NCBI GenBank assembly: GCA_964345835.1
Contig: CAYFSL010000002.1
Span: 25,006-89,005, forward strand
DNA length: 64,000 nt
From: JAAYEL01 sp964345835
GTDB lineage: Bacteria > Bacillota > Clostridia > Tissierellales > Peptoniphilaceae
Reading direction: 5' to 3'
Position 1 is the stretch's first letter. Every line of letters begins with the position of its first letter. The notes under the pieces were generated by a model that saw nothing but the letters and a program-made list of their open reading frames with translations, searched no databases and was not told the origin of the DNA. The position numbers and the translations under genes are program-made. This document shows positions 49,172 through 57,675 of this stretch, piece by piece.

Positions 49172-50482
49172 TTAAGATATTTCATCAGTTCCCTGGGCAA
49201 AAAGATCCTCTAAAACCTGTTCAACCCTCATGTTCCTATAACCTTCAGGGTCTGACATGATGTTTTCATGCCATCTTAATATACCAGATTCATTAACAAA
49301 ATCATACTCCATGTACAAACTTTTTGCATACCTTGTCCAAGTTGGATAATACTTTTTCATATATTTTTCTGCAAGCTCATGAGCCTGGCTAGGCTTTTTA
49401 AGGTCTGGTCTTAAAGATCCGCTAAGCTTTACCCCCGACTGGGAAGAGTGGACCACTAGGATACTCCCATCATTACAAGTTCCCAAGACTATCCAGGTAT
49501 GCCCATAATTCCCATTAAAAGTAGCCATAATATCGCCCACCTTATAATCTCTTACCTTGGACTTAGGTAGGTACTTTCCTAGACCCTTTTCATATAAGTG
49601 CTTGAGGATAATATTAGTGTAGGCCTGGTAGCTATTGTTAAAATCACCTATTTCTAAACTATTATATATTGCAAATCCCACATATCCAGAACAATCCAGC
49701 CCTGAGTGTATCATGTACATAGACTTGCTTAAGTCGTTGTTTTTCATATTTCTTTCAAAGAAATACCTCCACTGGGGGCTTATCCCTATCTTGCTAGAAT
49801 AACCATTTATATTATCCCCTGCAAGCCCATAGCCTCCCCCTGCCACATAAAGGGTATTCCCTATAGGGGAAATGGCTATTCTTAAGAAGTTTTTAAGGCT
49901 GGTAATCCCTTCTTCAGGTACATATATGCTGTAAGTCCTACTCTTTTTGGACCTTAGCTTTTCATCCTTGCTAACAGCTTGGATAATATAGCTATAATTT
50001 TTACCACGGTCCACTTTTTTAATAAGTTTATTAGTTGAAATTTTTTCAATTAACCTAAAGTCCTTGTCTCCCTCCCTTTTTTCATAGATAAGGTGGTCAA
50101 GGTCCTTGTATTCTTGTAAACTCAATACTATCCTATCTTTGACGGAATTAACCATGATAGCCTTAGGGACATACGAGGAGATATTTTCATAACCCAACTC
50201 CTGAATTGGCTCAGGAGCAATATCGGAAGCTTTAAGGGTGTTATGGTAGTAAAGATATAGAAAGTAACCCTTATAACTTATCCTTAGGAAGTCACCAACC
50301 CTAGTACCTTCCAATCTCTCCCCAGTAAATACATAGCCCAATTCAATTGCCCCATCGAAGCTAGGTATGTTTCTTAACTTCGTCCTAGTAGAAGGGTACC
50401 TAATTTCTAAGCTTTTATTGATTCCATGAGCCTTTTCTAGTTTCTTCCTATACTTAATTCTCCAAAATTTTTCAACTAACAT
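49172..50482 (-). CDS. NlpC/P60-domain protein without visible signal peptide
   Basis: 436 residues. The C-terminal NlpC/P60 (C40) hydrolase domain has the catalytic Cys in LDCSGYVGF (C264), His in YGHTWIVLG (H328) and a polar third residue candidate in VVHSSQSG (H345). Residues about 40-85 look like an SH3-type beta domain, and about 105-190 like a fibronectin-III-type domain. Such enzymes cut peptidoglycan peptides outside the cell. The ATG at 50482 has AGGAAGAG upstream, and an in-frame stop lies 7 codons before it, so no signal peptide is encoded. Export may be by another route. It heads the unit leading to holA. Confidence 0.8.
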   Translation of the reverse strand: MLVEKFWRIKYRKKLEKAHGINKSLEIRYPSTRTKLRNIPSFDGAIELGYVFTGERLEGTRVGDFLRISYKGYFLYLYYHNTLKASDIAPEPIQELGYENISSYVPKAIMVNSVKDRIVLSLQEYKDLDHLIYEKREGDKDFRLIEKISTNKLIKKVDRGKNYSYIIQAVSKDEKLRSKKSRTYSIYVPEEGITSLKNFLRIAISPIGNTLYVAGGGYGLAGDNINGYSSKIGISPQWRYFFERNMKNNDLSKSMYMIHSGLDCSGYVGFAIYNSLEIGDFNNSYQAYTNIILKHLYEKGLGKYLPKSKVRDYKVGDIMATFNGNYGHTWIVLGTCNDGSILVVHSSQSGVKLSGSLRPDLKKPSQAHELAEKYMKKYYPTWTRYAKSLYMEYDFVNESGILRWHENIMSDPEGYRNMRVEQVLEDLFAQGTDEIS

Positions 50483-50572
50483 ATAAACTCTTCCTATTTT
50501 CTATCTTTTATCCCCTATAGCCCTCTATCCAAGGCTTTCCGAAAAATATTATATACAATATATTACCATCTA

Positions 50573-50603
50573 ATATAAAAATAGCCTAATAAATAGGCTA
50601 TTT
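50573..50603 (-). terminator. Terminator of the atp operon
   Basis: AAATAGCCTA-5-TAGGCTATTT followed on the minus strand by TTATATT, 15 bases beyond atpC. Confidence 0.8.
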
Positions 50604-50617
50604 AAACTTTGATTCAA

Positions 50618-51025
50618 TTATTGATTTTTTCCACTCTTGACATTTAGTCTATTTATAGCCCTCTTTAAGGCTACTTCCGCCTGTAGGGTTTCATCGTTCA
50701 TCTTTGAAGCTTTGAGCTTTCTTTCAGCCCTTTCTTTGGCCTCCAAAGCCCTCTGTTCATCTATCTCATCTTCCCACTCACAAGCATCAGACATTATGGT
50801 AATTTGATTATCACTTACGGTGATATAGCCTCCTGCTATCGCTGCATACCTAGAAGAGGATTCAAGATTTACCTTCATCCTAGATATTTGCAGGATAGTA
50901 ACAAAGGGGCTATGGTTTTTCAAAATAGAAAAATCCCCCTCAATCCCTCTTGCGAGAATAGACTTGATAGGTCCATCAAAAAACACCCTGTTAGGAGTAA
51001 CTATCTTAAGTCTTAGGTCATTCAT
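50618..51025 (-). CDS. atpC: ATP synthase epsilon subunit
   Basis: 135 residues. The central-stalk subunit that couples rotation and regulates ATP hydrolysis. The beta-sandwich N-terminal domain contains TPNRVFFDGPIKSILA, GDFSILKNHSPFVT and AIAGGYITVSDNQITI. The C-terminal helical hairpin (about 88-130) begins EIDEQRALEAKERAERKL. Last gene of the operon, followed by a terminator. Confidence 0.95.
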   Translation of the reverse strand: MNDLRLKIVTPNRVFFDGPIKSILARGIEGDFSILKNHSPFVTILQISRMKVNLESSSRYAAIAGGYITVSDNQITIMSDACEWEDEIDEQRALEAKERAERKLKASKMNDETLQAEVALKRAINRLNVKSGKNQ

Positions 51026-51029
51026 AATC

Positions 51030-52430
51030 TTAACCTTCCATTTGTTTTGCTTTTTCTACGGCTTCCTCGATAGTTCCTACGAAAAGAAAGGCTGATTCAG
51101 GTAGGTCATCATGCTTACCATCAAGTATTTCTTCAAATCCTCTAATAGTTTCCTCAATCGGCACGTACTTGCCTTCTAAGCCAGTAAATTGTTCAGCAAC
51201 GCTAAATGGTTGAGATAAAAATCTCTGAATCCTTCTCGCCCTAGCAACTGTAACCTTGTCATCTTCAGAAAGCTCGTCCATGCCCAGGATTGCTATTATA
51301 TCTTGGAGAGACTTGTATTTTTGTAGGGTTTCTTGGACCCTTCTTGCTACTTCATAGTGTTTTTTACCAACTATTTCCTCAGTTAATATTCTTGAAGTTG
51401 AATCTAGTGGGTCAACTGCTGGGTAAATTCCCAACTCAGATATAGACCTGGATAAAACAGTCGTCGCATCTAAGTGGGCAAATGTTGTTGCTGGTGCTGG
51501 GTCTGTCAAGTCATCCGCAGGTACATAAACCGCTTGAACTGATGTTACAGATCCATCTTTTGTTGATGTAATCCTCTCTTGTAGGTCCCCCATTTCAGTA
51601 GCCAGGGTTGGTTGATAACCTACGGCTGAAGGCATACGACCTAAAAGGGCCGACACCTCTGATCCTGCTTGGGTAAACCTAAATATATTATCTATAAATA
51701 GAAGAACGTCTTGTTTTTGCTTGTCCCTGAAATATTCAGCCATAGTTAATCCAGTCAAGGCAACCCTCATCCTGGCTCCAGGTGGCTCATTCATCTGACC
51801 GAATACTAGGGCGGTATTATTAATTACACCTGATTCAATCATTTCATTGTAAAGGTCATTACCTTCCCTGGTTCTTTCCCCTACTCCGGCAAACACCGAT
51901 AGACCCCCATGTTCCTTGGCAATATTATTAATCAATTCTTGTATAAGGACTGTCTTACCTACTCCAGCACCACCAAATAGACCAATCTTACCTCCCCTAG
52001 CATATGGGGCGATTAGGTCAATAACCTTGATTCCTGTCTCAAACATTTCTGTAGCTGTTTGTTGGTCTTCAAATTTTGGCGGTCTTCTATGGATAGGATT
52101 TTTCTCAACACCATCTAACTGTCCCTTATTGTCGATAGTCTCCCCAAGAACATTTAGCAACCTACCTAGGGTCTTTTCACCTACTGGAACAGATATTGGG
52201 GCCCCTGTATCAATCGCCTTATCACCTCTTACTAGGCCATCTGTTGAAGACATGGAGATACACCTTACCGTATCATCCCCTATATGTTGAGATACTTCAG
52301 CTACAAGCTTCTTTCCGTGATTATCTATCTCAATGGCATTTAGTAGATTAGGTAGTTGTCCTGTGGAAAATCTTATATCAAGAACCGGTCCGATTACTTG
52401 AATAATTTTCCCTTCATTTTTCTTTGCCAT
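51030..52430 (-). CDS. atpD: ATP synthase beta subunit
   Basis: The catalytic F1 subunit. The start at 52430 (MAKKNEGKIIQVIGPVLD) has AAAGGAG 8 bases upstream, giving 466 residues. The Walker A loop is GGAGVGKTVLI, Walker B ends at VLLFIDNIFRFTQAGSEV, and the signature ALLGRMPSAVGYQPTL is intact with the catalytic Glu in AGVGERTREGNDLY. It follows atpG by 30 bases. Confidence 0.98.
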   Translation of the reverse strand: MAKKNEGKIIQVIGPVLDIRFSTGQLPNLLNAIEIDNHGKKLVAEVSQHIGDDTVRCISMSSTDGLVRGDKAIDTGAPISVPVGEKTLGRLLNVLGETIDNKGQLDGVEKNPIHRRPPKFEDQQTATEMFETGIKVIDLIAPYARGGKIGLFGGAGVGKTVLIQELINNIAKEHGGLSVFAGVGERTREGNDLYNEMIESGVINNTALVFGQMNEPPGARMRVALTGLTMAEYFRDKQKQDVLLFIDNIFRFTQAGSEVSALLGRMPSAVGYQPTLATEMGDLQERITSTKDGSVTSVQAVYVPADDLTDPAPATTFAHLDATTVLSRSISELGIYPAVDPLDSTSRILTEEIVGKKHYEVARRVQETLQKYKSLQDIIAILGMDELSEDDKVTVARARRIQRFLSQPFSVAEQFTGLEGKYVPIEETIRGFEEILDGKHDDLPESAFLFVGTIEEAVEKAKQMEG

Positions 52431-52460
52431 ATAATACTCCTTTATCTTTGAAAGCAAAAG

Positions 52461-53318
52461 CTATTTAAGGGCTTCTGCTCCTCCTACAATTTCAGTTATT
52501 TCTTGTGTGATTCCCGCTTGTCTTGCCCTGTTATAAACTAATTCCAAGTCAGATAAAAGCTCTTGTCCATTGTCGGTGGCATTTTCCATGGCAGTCCTCC
52601 TAGAAGCCTGCTCACTAGCTGATGACTCCAACAAGGCTCCATATATGGAAACATTTACATACTGCCTTATCATCTGGGTTAAAACGGCTGAAGCTGAAGG
52701 TTCAAACTCAATATCTATAGTCTTTACCTCTCCTTCACCCCTTTCGAAATTACTTGCTGGCAGCAGCTTAATCACGCTAGGTTCAAGGTTTAATACTGTA
52801 TTAAACTTAGTAAAAACAGCCACCACTTCATCAAATTCCTTGTTTTCGAACTTATCAAGGACAAACTTGCCTAGGTCCATAGCATCCTCAAATACGGGAT
52901 CCTCATTGATGAAGGTAAAGCTAGTGTCTACTTTATTACCAGTCCTTTTCAATATCTCTACAGCCCTTGTTCCCGTTGGAAAGAAGCTAACTTCCACCCC
53001 TTCTTCAAGCTGGTTGAGAGCCTCCTTGCATACATTGATATTATATCCTCCGGCAAGCCCCCTATCACTGGCGAATACTAAAACCGCACGTTTCTTAACT
53101 GGTCTATGCTCCAAGAATACGGAAGTATTATCTTTGTTCATCCCCAAGATTTCATTGATGTTCTCATAGACTGTTTGATAGTAGGGTCTAGTAATTTCTA
53201 GCCTCTTTCTTGACTTTCTTAGCTTAGCAGATGAAACAAGCTCCATAGCATTAGTAATTTGCATAATATTACCAACACTACCGATCCTTCTTTTTATGTC
53301 TTTCATGGTTTGAGCCAT
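52461..53318 (-). CDS. atpG: ATP synthase gamma subunit
   Basis: The rotating central shaft. 285 residues. The N-terminal helix MKDIKRRIGSVGNIMQITNAMELVSSAKLRK and the C-terminal helix ending in YNRARQAGITQEITEIVGGAEAL are the conserved coiled coil. The Rossmann-like middle includes FASDRGLAGGYN. It lies between atpA and atpD. Confidence 0.97.
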   Translation of the reverse strand: MAQTMKDIKRRIGSVGNIMQITNAMELVSSAKLRKSRKRLEITRPYYQTVYENINEILGMNKDNTSVFLEHRPVKKRAVLVFASDRGLAGGYNINVCKEALNQLEEGVEVSFFPTGTRAVEILKRTGNKVDTSFTFINEDPVFEDAMDLGKFVLDKFENKEFDEVVAVFTKFNTVLNLEPSVIKLLPASNFERGEGEVKTIDIEFEPSASAVLTQMIRQYVNVSIYGALLESSASEQASRRTAMENATDNGQELLSDLELVYNRARQAGITQEITEIVGGAEALK

Positions 53319-53332
53319 CTCATACCTCTTTT

Positions 53333-54838
53333 CTAAGCAAATGTCTTTTTGAATTCATTAATAGCTTTTATTAATTCTTCTTTAATTTCGTCTGTGAACT
53401 GCTTATCCTCTACTATCTTTTCCCCAATTTGCGGATGGGTATTTCTCATATAGTCTAGGAATTGGACTTCAAAATCTTTTATCCTATCAACTTCTATATC
53501 TGCAAGCATCTTATTAGTGACTGCATAAAGAATCATTACCTGGTCTTCGACCCTCATAGGGGTGTTTTGACCCTGTTTCATTATCTCCATAATCCTTTCA
53601 CCGTGGTGAAGTTTATCAGCTGTAGCCTTGTCAAGCTCTGAACCAAATTGAGAAAAAGCAACTAATTCCCTATATTGGGCTAACTCTAACTTGATACCTC
53701 CAGATACCTTTTTCATAGCTGGCATTTGGGCAGCTCCCCCAACCCTGGATACAGAAAGTCCTGAGTTTACAGCTGGCCTTTGTCCTGAGAAGAAAAGGTC
53801 ACTTTCAAGGAAGATTTGTCCGTCTGTAATGGAAATAACATTTGTAGGTATATATGCAGAAATATCTCCTGCTAACGTTTCGATAATAGGTAGGGCAGTT
53901 ATAGAACCTCCACCTAGGTCGTCACTTAACTTAGCCGCCCTCTCAAGTAACCTTGAGTGTAGGTAGAATACGTCCCCTGGATAGGCTTCACGTCCTGGTG
54001 GTCTCCTCAACAGTAGTGACATTGACCTATAGGCAACCGCATGCTTTGATAAGTCATCATAAACTATTAGGACATCCTTACCTTCATGCATAAATTCTTC
54101 GGCGATGGCTACTCCAGAATAAGGAGCAAGATATTGAAGCGGAGCCAATTGACTGGCTGTTTCTGAAACAACTATGGTATAGTCCATAGCCCCCTTCTTT
54201 TCAAAGGTGTCGACAATTTGAGCAACTGTTGATGCCTTTTGCCCAATAGCTACATAAATACAAATAACGTCTTGTCCCTTTTGGTTAAGAATTGTATCTA
54301 TAGCTATGGTAGTCTTACCTGTCTGTCTATCCCCTATGATCAACTCCCTTTGTCCCTTTCCTATAGGGATAATTGAGTCGATAGCCTTTATACCTGTTTG
54401 TAAAGGCTCATTTACAGATTGTCTTTCAATTACTTGAGGAGCCTCTGCTTCAATTGTTCTAAACTTATCTGTATCTATTGGTCCCTTGCCATCTATAGGT
54501 TGGCCTAGGGCATTTACAACCCTTCCTACCATAGCCTGTCCCACTGGAACTTGGGCTATCCTTCCCGTCCTCTTAACGGTAGTACCTTCCTTTAGGTTGC
54601 TATCATCTCCAAGTAATACAGCCCCAATATTATTTTCTTCGAGGTTAAGGGCCATCCCATAGACCCCACCTTCAAATTCCAAAAGCTCACCTGCCATGCA
54701 ATTTTCAAGGCCATACACTCTTGAGATTCCATCTCCTACTTCGATGATTGAGCCAACTTCAACAAATTCACTTTTTGTATCATATTTTTCAATCATATTT
54801 TTAATGATTGAACTAATTTCTTCTGGTTTTAAGTTCAT
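53333..54838 (-). CDS. atpA: ATP synthase alpha subunit
   Basis: The non-catalytic nucleotide-binding F1 subunit. 501 residues. The Walker A loop is IIGDRQTGKTTIAIDT, followed by the alpha/beta signature PAVNSGLSVSRVGGAAQ. GTTVKRTGRIAQVPVGQAMVGRVVNALG is typical of the N-terminal domain. AGAGG precedes the ATG; it follows atpH by 3 bases. Confidence 0.98.
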   Translation of the reverse strand: MNLKPEEISSIIKNMIEKYDTKSEFVEVGSIIEVGDGISRVYGLENCMAGELLEFEGGVYGMALNLEENNIGAVLLGDDSNLKEGTTVKRTGRIAQVPVGQAMVGRVVNALGQPIDGKGPIDTDKFRTIEAEAPQVIERQSVNEPLQTGIKAIDSIIPIGKGQRELIIGDRQTGKTTIAIDTILNQKGQDVICIYVAIGQKASTVAQIVDTFEKKGAMDYTIVVSETASQLAPLQYLAPYSGVAIAEEFMHEGKDVLIVYDDLSKHAVAYRSMSLLLRRPPGREAYPGDVFYLHSRLLERAAKLSDDLGGGSITALPIIETLAGDISAYIPTNVISITDGQIFLESDLFFSGQRPAVNSGLSVSRVGGAAQMPAMKKVSGGIKLELAQYRELVAFSQFGSELDKATADKLHHGERIMEIMKQGQNTPMRVEDQVMILYAVTNKMLADIEVDRIKDFEVQFLDYMRNTHPQIGEKIVEDKQFTDEIKEELIKAINEFKKTFA

Positions 54839-54841
54839 GAC

Positions 54842-55378
54842 TCACCTCTTTTCCTTTAGCGAGCTTTCTAGGTTCAATAACCTCTCTTTAATACTGTTGT
54901 CGATCATCTGACCTCCCACTCTTACAGAGAATCCTCCTATAAGGTCGGGGTCTAACAACTCCTTTAGCTCTATCTTTTTACCTAATTTCTTTGAAAGGCC
55001 GACTTTTATCGCTTCAAGATCTTCCTTGTCTAGGGGTCTTGCACTTGTTATAGTGGCTTCAGCTACCCCCTCTTGATCGTTACACATGGAAACAAAACTA
55101 TCAAGAATTCCATCAAAATAGTCTAGCCTTTGTTTATCTATTAAAACTTTTATAAAATTCAATGAATCTCTTTCGATTCCCTCGAACACTGAGCTTACAA
55201 TCTCTTTTTTATCTTCTTTTTCAACCCTAGGATTAGTCAATAAGCTTCTCAAACCATCATTAGATTTAATTGTATCTTTTACAAGTCGCAAATCCTTCTT
55301 ATAGGTTGATAATAGATTTTTATCCACGCCCAGTTTAAATAGGGCTTCAGAATAGACTTGATAAATCATGCTATTCAT
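54842..55378 (-). CDS. atpH: ATP synthase delta subunit
   Basis: The peripheral-stalk subunit linking F1 to b. The ATG at 55378 is chosen for the AGGTGA 5 bases upstream; an in-frame GTG lies three codons earlier. 178 residues. The N-terminal helical domain starts YQVYSEALFKLG, and the C-terminal KLGKKIELKELLDPDLIGGFSVRVGGQMID is the conserved OSCP motif. It overlaps atpF by 8 bases. Confidence 0.95.
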   Translation of the reverse strand: MNSMIYQVYSEALFKLGVDKNLLSTYKKDLRLVKDTIKSNDGLRSLLTNPRVEKEDKKEIVSSVFEGIERDSLNFIKVLIDKQRLDYFDGILDSFVSMCNDQEGVAEATITSARPLDKEDLEAIKVGLSKKLGKKIELKELLDPDLIGGFSVRVGGQMIDNSIKERLLNLESSLKEKR

Positions 55379-55874
55379 GAGCTTCACCTAAATCTGCTAA
55401 AAAGCTCTCAACCATCTTCCTATCAACATCTTGGTTGGCCTCTTCCTTCAATATCTTTTGGGCTGAAAGAATGGCCATATCAACTATATCATCATTCACT
55501 GAGGTCAAGACCTTTTGCCTTTCAAGCTCTAGGTCCTTAATCCCCTTTTCATATTCCTTTTTAGCCTCTTCTTTTGACTCTCTAATAGCCTTAGCCTTCA
55601 AGTCTTCAGAATAGGCTCTTGCAGATGAGATAATTTCACTAGCTTCTTGCTTAGCAGAGTCCAATTTATCTTCATATTCCTTCTTAAGCTTGTCAGATTC
55701 TTCCTTGGCCTTTTCACTGTCAGCCATATTTTGCATGACATAGTCCTGCCTTTTCTTTAGAAATTCTGTAACAGGCTTCCATAGGAAATGCCTAAGAACA
55801 AAAAATAAGATTAATAGGGCAACCAATTGTATAGCAGTTGAAAGAAAGTTGGGAATAATTATGATTTGTGGCAT
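55371..55874 (-). CDS. atpF: ATP synthase b subunit
   Basis: The peripheral stalk. 167 residues. One N-terminal transmembrane helix (about 10-28, LSTAIQLVALLILFFVLRHF) is followed by a long charged coiled coil rich in Lys, Glu and Ala. The motif RHFLWKPVTEFLKKRQDYV is typical. It sits between atpE and atpH. Confidence 0.95.
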   Translation of the reverse strand: MPQIIIIPNFLSTAIQLVALLILFFVLRHFLWKPVTEFLKKRQDYVMQNMADSEKAKEESDKLKKEYEDKLDSAKQEASEIISSARAYSEDLKAKAIRESKEEAKKEYEKGIKDLELERQKVLTSVNDDIVDMAILSAQKILKEEANQDVDRKMVESFLADLGEAHE

Positions 55875-55898
55875 AATAGCCCTCCTTCTTTAACTGTA

Positions 55899-56165
55899 TT
55901 AAAGTGCTCCCATCAATGGTCTAACAAATAATAGAATGATTGCTATAACTAGTCCATAGATACCTGTAGTTTCTGCAACTGCGGCACCCATCAATAGCAT
56001 AGAAGTGATATCTCCCTTTGCTTCCGGTTGTCTTGCTACTGCTTCAACCGCTTTACCTGCTGCATAACCTTGACCAATACCAGGTCCAATACCTGCTATC
56101 ATGGCTACACCTGCTCCTAGTGCTGACATACCTAATACAAAAGCTTCATTACTGATTCCGTTCAT
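55899..56165 (-). CDS. atpE: ATP synthase c subunit, predicted sodium-binding type
   Basis: The rotor ring subunit; 88 residues forming two transmembrane helices. The first helix has the GIGPGIGQGYAAGKAVE loop with Q32. The second has AAVAETTGIYGLV with V63, E65, T66 and Y70. These positions match the Na+ ligand set known from Ilyobacter tartaricus and acetogens (Q32, V63, E65, S/T66, Y70). Proton-type c subunits usually lack the Gln and the Ser/Thr next to the carboxylate. The ion preference is predicted, not shown. Confidence 0.96.
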   Translation of the reverse strand: MNGISNEAFVLGMSALGAGVAMIAGIGPGIGQGYAAGKAVEAVARQPEAKGDITSMLLMGAAVAETTGIYGLVIAIILLFVRPLMGAL

Positions 56166-56174
56166 TTTCTCCTC

Positions 56175-56885
56175 CTATTTTGTTTCTTTAATTACTGGTC
56201 TATCTCCAATTGCATTCTTAATGTTAACCATGGAAAGCATTACAAATATAAATGTTTGCAAGACACCTGAGAACACGTCAAAGTAAGCGTGAAAGGCTGG
56301 TGTAATAAATGGTGCAATAATATTTGCAAGCCCTCCAAAGGCAGAATATATCAAGCTCATTATTATCGTACCACTAAGGATATTACCTAGTAGACGGAAT
56401 GACATTGATATAGGTGTGGCTATCTCACCCAATAAATTTATGGGAAATAGGAAAGCCATGGGTTCAAAATACCCTTTAACATAACCCTTAATACCGTTGT
56501 ATTTAATACTGTTAAAATGGATAAGGACAAAGGTCACAAGGGCCAAGGTAAATGGCACATTGTAATCCGATGTCGGTGGCTGTAAGCCTATCAACCCTAT
56601 AAGGTTGGCAAAAATCAGGTAAAGGGCCAAGGTTGCCATATAGGGGGCAAATCTCCAATTCGCTTCGCCCATGGTCGAATTTGTAAGGCCTTGGACCTTT
56701 TCAACAAAAATCTCCGCTATGTGGACGATTCCCTGCGGCTTAGCCTTGTAGTCGGCCTTTTTAACCTTATTACCAACAACAATACAAGCTATGCATAAGA
56801 ATAATGTTATTAATAAAGAGTTAATAATTGTCGGACCTATAGTATGCTCTACACCATTAAGTGTAAAGACAAGACTAATATTCAT
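56175..56885 (-). CDS. atpB: ATP synthase a subunit
   Basis: The stator channel subunit; 236 residues with five or six membrane helices. The essential arginine lies in ISMSFRLLGNILSG (helix 5). LIFANLIGLIGLQPPTSDYNVPFTLALVTF and the C-terminal AYFDVFSGVLQTFIFVMLSMVNI are conserved. AAAGGAG precedes the ATG. Confidence 0.96.
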   Translation of the reverse strand: MNISLVFTLNGVEHTIGPTIINSLLITLFLCIACIVVGNKVKKADYKAKPQGIVHIAEIFVEKVQGLTNSTMGEANWRFAPYMATLALYLIFANLIGLIGLQPPTSDYNVPFTLALVTFVLIHFNSIKYNGIKGYVKGYFEPMAFLFPINLLGEIATPISMSFRLLGNILSGTIIMSLIYSAFGGLANIIAPFITPAFHAYFDVFSGVLQTFIFVMLSMVNIKNAIGDRPVIKETK

Positions 56886-56887
56886 AT

Positions 56888-57295
56888 TTACTCCTTTCTT
56901 TTAATTTCTTCCTTTAAACCAGACTTCCTTTGTCTTATTATGTGGTCAATATACACGCTTAACTTTATGGTCAGCAAGCCCAAGAAACAGGTATATAGAC
57001 TCATTTGGGGGTACTTGGCTGCTATAAAAAGAATAAAACCTGTGAGAATATATCTCATAAAATAGTTAAAAACCATATACCTCTTTGCCTTCTTTTCTTG
57101 CATTTCAACTACCCTTTTAGCATTTAGATACATCAGCCTAAAAAAAATTAGGTTGAAAAAATATCCAAATACCAGGCCGAAGAAATAATGACTAGCCTCT
57201 TCTCCCATTAAAAGGAAAATTAGGATGGATTCTACAATAACTAGACAAAGGCTGACTTTTACAACCTGCGCCATGTATTTTTCTGTATTATTCAT
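56888..57295 (-). CDS. atpI: ATP synthase subunit I-like membrane protein
   Basis: 135 residues with four hydrophobic segments (about 13-30, 35-55, 73-95 and 98-118). The family (AtpI/DUF) assists c-ring assembly and possibly Mg2+ or Ca2+ supply. Sequence conservation is low, so the call depends on size, topology and the position directly upstream of atpB. Its start overlaps the preceding small gene by 8 bases. Confidence 0.75.
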   Translation of the reverse strand: MNNTEKYMAQVVKVSLCLVIVESILIFLLMGEEASHYFFGLVFGYFFNLIFFRLMYLNAKRVVEMQEKKAKRYMVFNYFMRYILTGFILFIAAKYPQMSLYTCFLGLLTIKLSVYIDHIIRQRKSGLKEEIKRKE

Positions 57296-57542
57296 CGTTG
57301 GCCTTTCCGTCCTTTTTTCTCATGGTACCTTCAAAATTATCATCATTTTCAGTCTGATTCATTTGTTTTATCAGCTTATATGTAGATACAAATCCGCTGA
57401 CAACCCCAAGAAGAAGCAGAATAATTGTAAATACGCCATTTAGTTTTAGCCATTTATCAAGCAGACCACCGATAAATAAACCGACAAAAATCGGTGATAG
57501 CATAGTAATGGCAACCTGTGAAATCAATACAATATTTCTCAT
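57288..57542 (-). CDS. AtpZ/AtpI-type small ATP synthase accessory protein
   Basis: 84 residues with two transmembrane helices (about 6-27 and 35-57). The loop GLFIGGLLDKWLKLNGVFTIILLLLGVVSGF is characteristic of the AtpZ family (putative F0F1-ATPase subunit), which in Bacillus has been linked to c-ring assembly or divalent cation channel activity. It is the first gene of the atp operon, directly after the promoter. Confidence 0.8.
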   Translation of the reverse strand: MRNIVLISQVAITMLSPIFVGLFIGGLLDKWLKLNGVFTIILLLLGVVSGFVSTYKLIKQMNQTENDDNFEGTMRKKDGKANDE

Positions 57543-57564
57543 CTAATCCTTCTTCCTAAAGCAT

Positions 57565-57593
57565 ATTTTACCCTTTAATTGACTATTCTTCAA
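57565..57593 (-). promoter_or_regulatory. Promoter of the atp operon
   Basis: TTGAAG at 57588-57593, a 17-base spacer, and TAAAAT at 57565-57570, 22 bases before the first gene. No operator-like repeat is seen. Confidence 0.65.
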
Positions 57594-57675
57594 CAAAAAG
57601 CTAGTAAAGACTGGCTTAATAACCAATTAAGGAAGCCAATCCAAGCCAGGTAAAACCCCAGCCTGGATAGATTTA

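Noticed and set aside
52570..53169. 199-codon open frame on the plus strand
   Set aside because: It lies wholly antisense to atpG, has no ribosome binding site, and its Ser/Leu-rich composition is what the reverse complement of a helical charged gene gives.
57619..57672. GC-rich imperfect repeats after fhs
   Set aside because: The stem has several mismatches and no T run on the minus strand, so it was not called a terminator.
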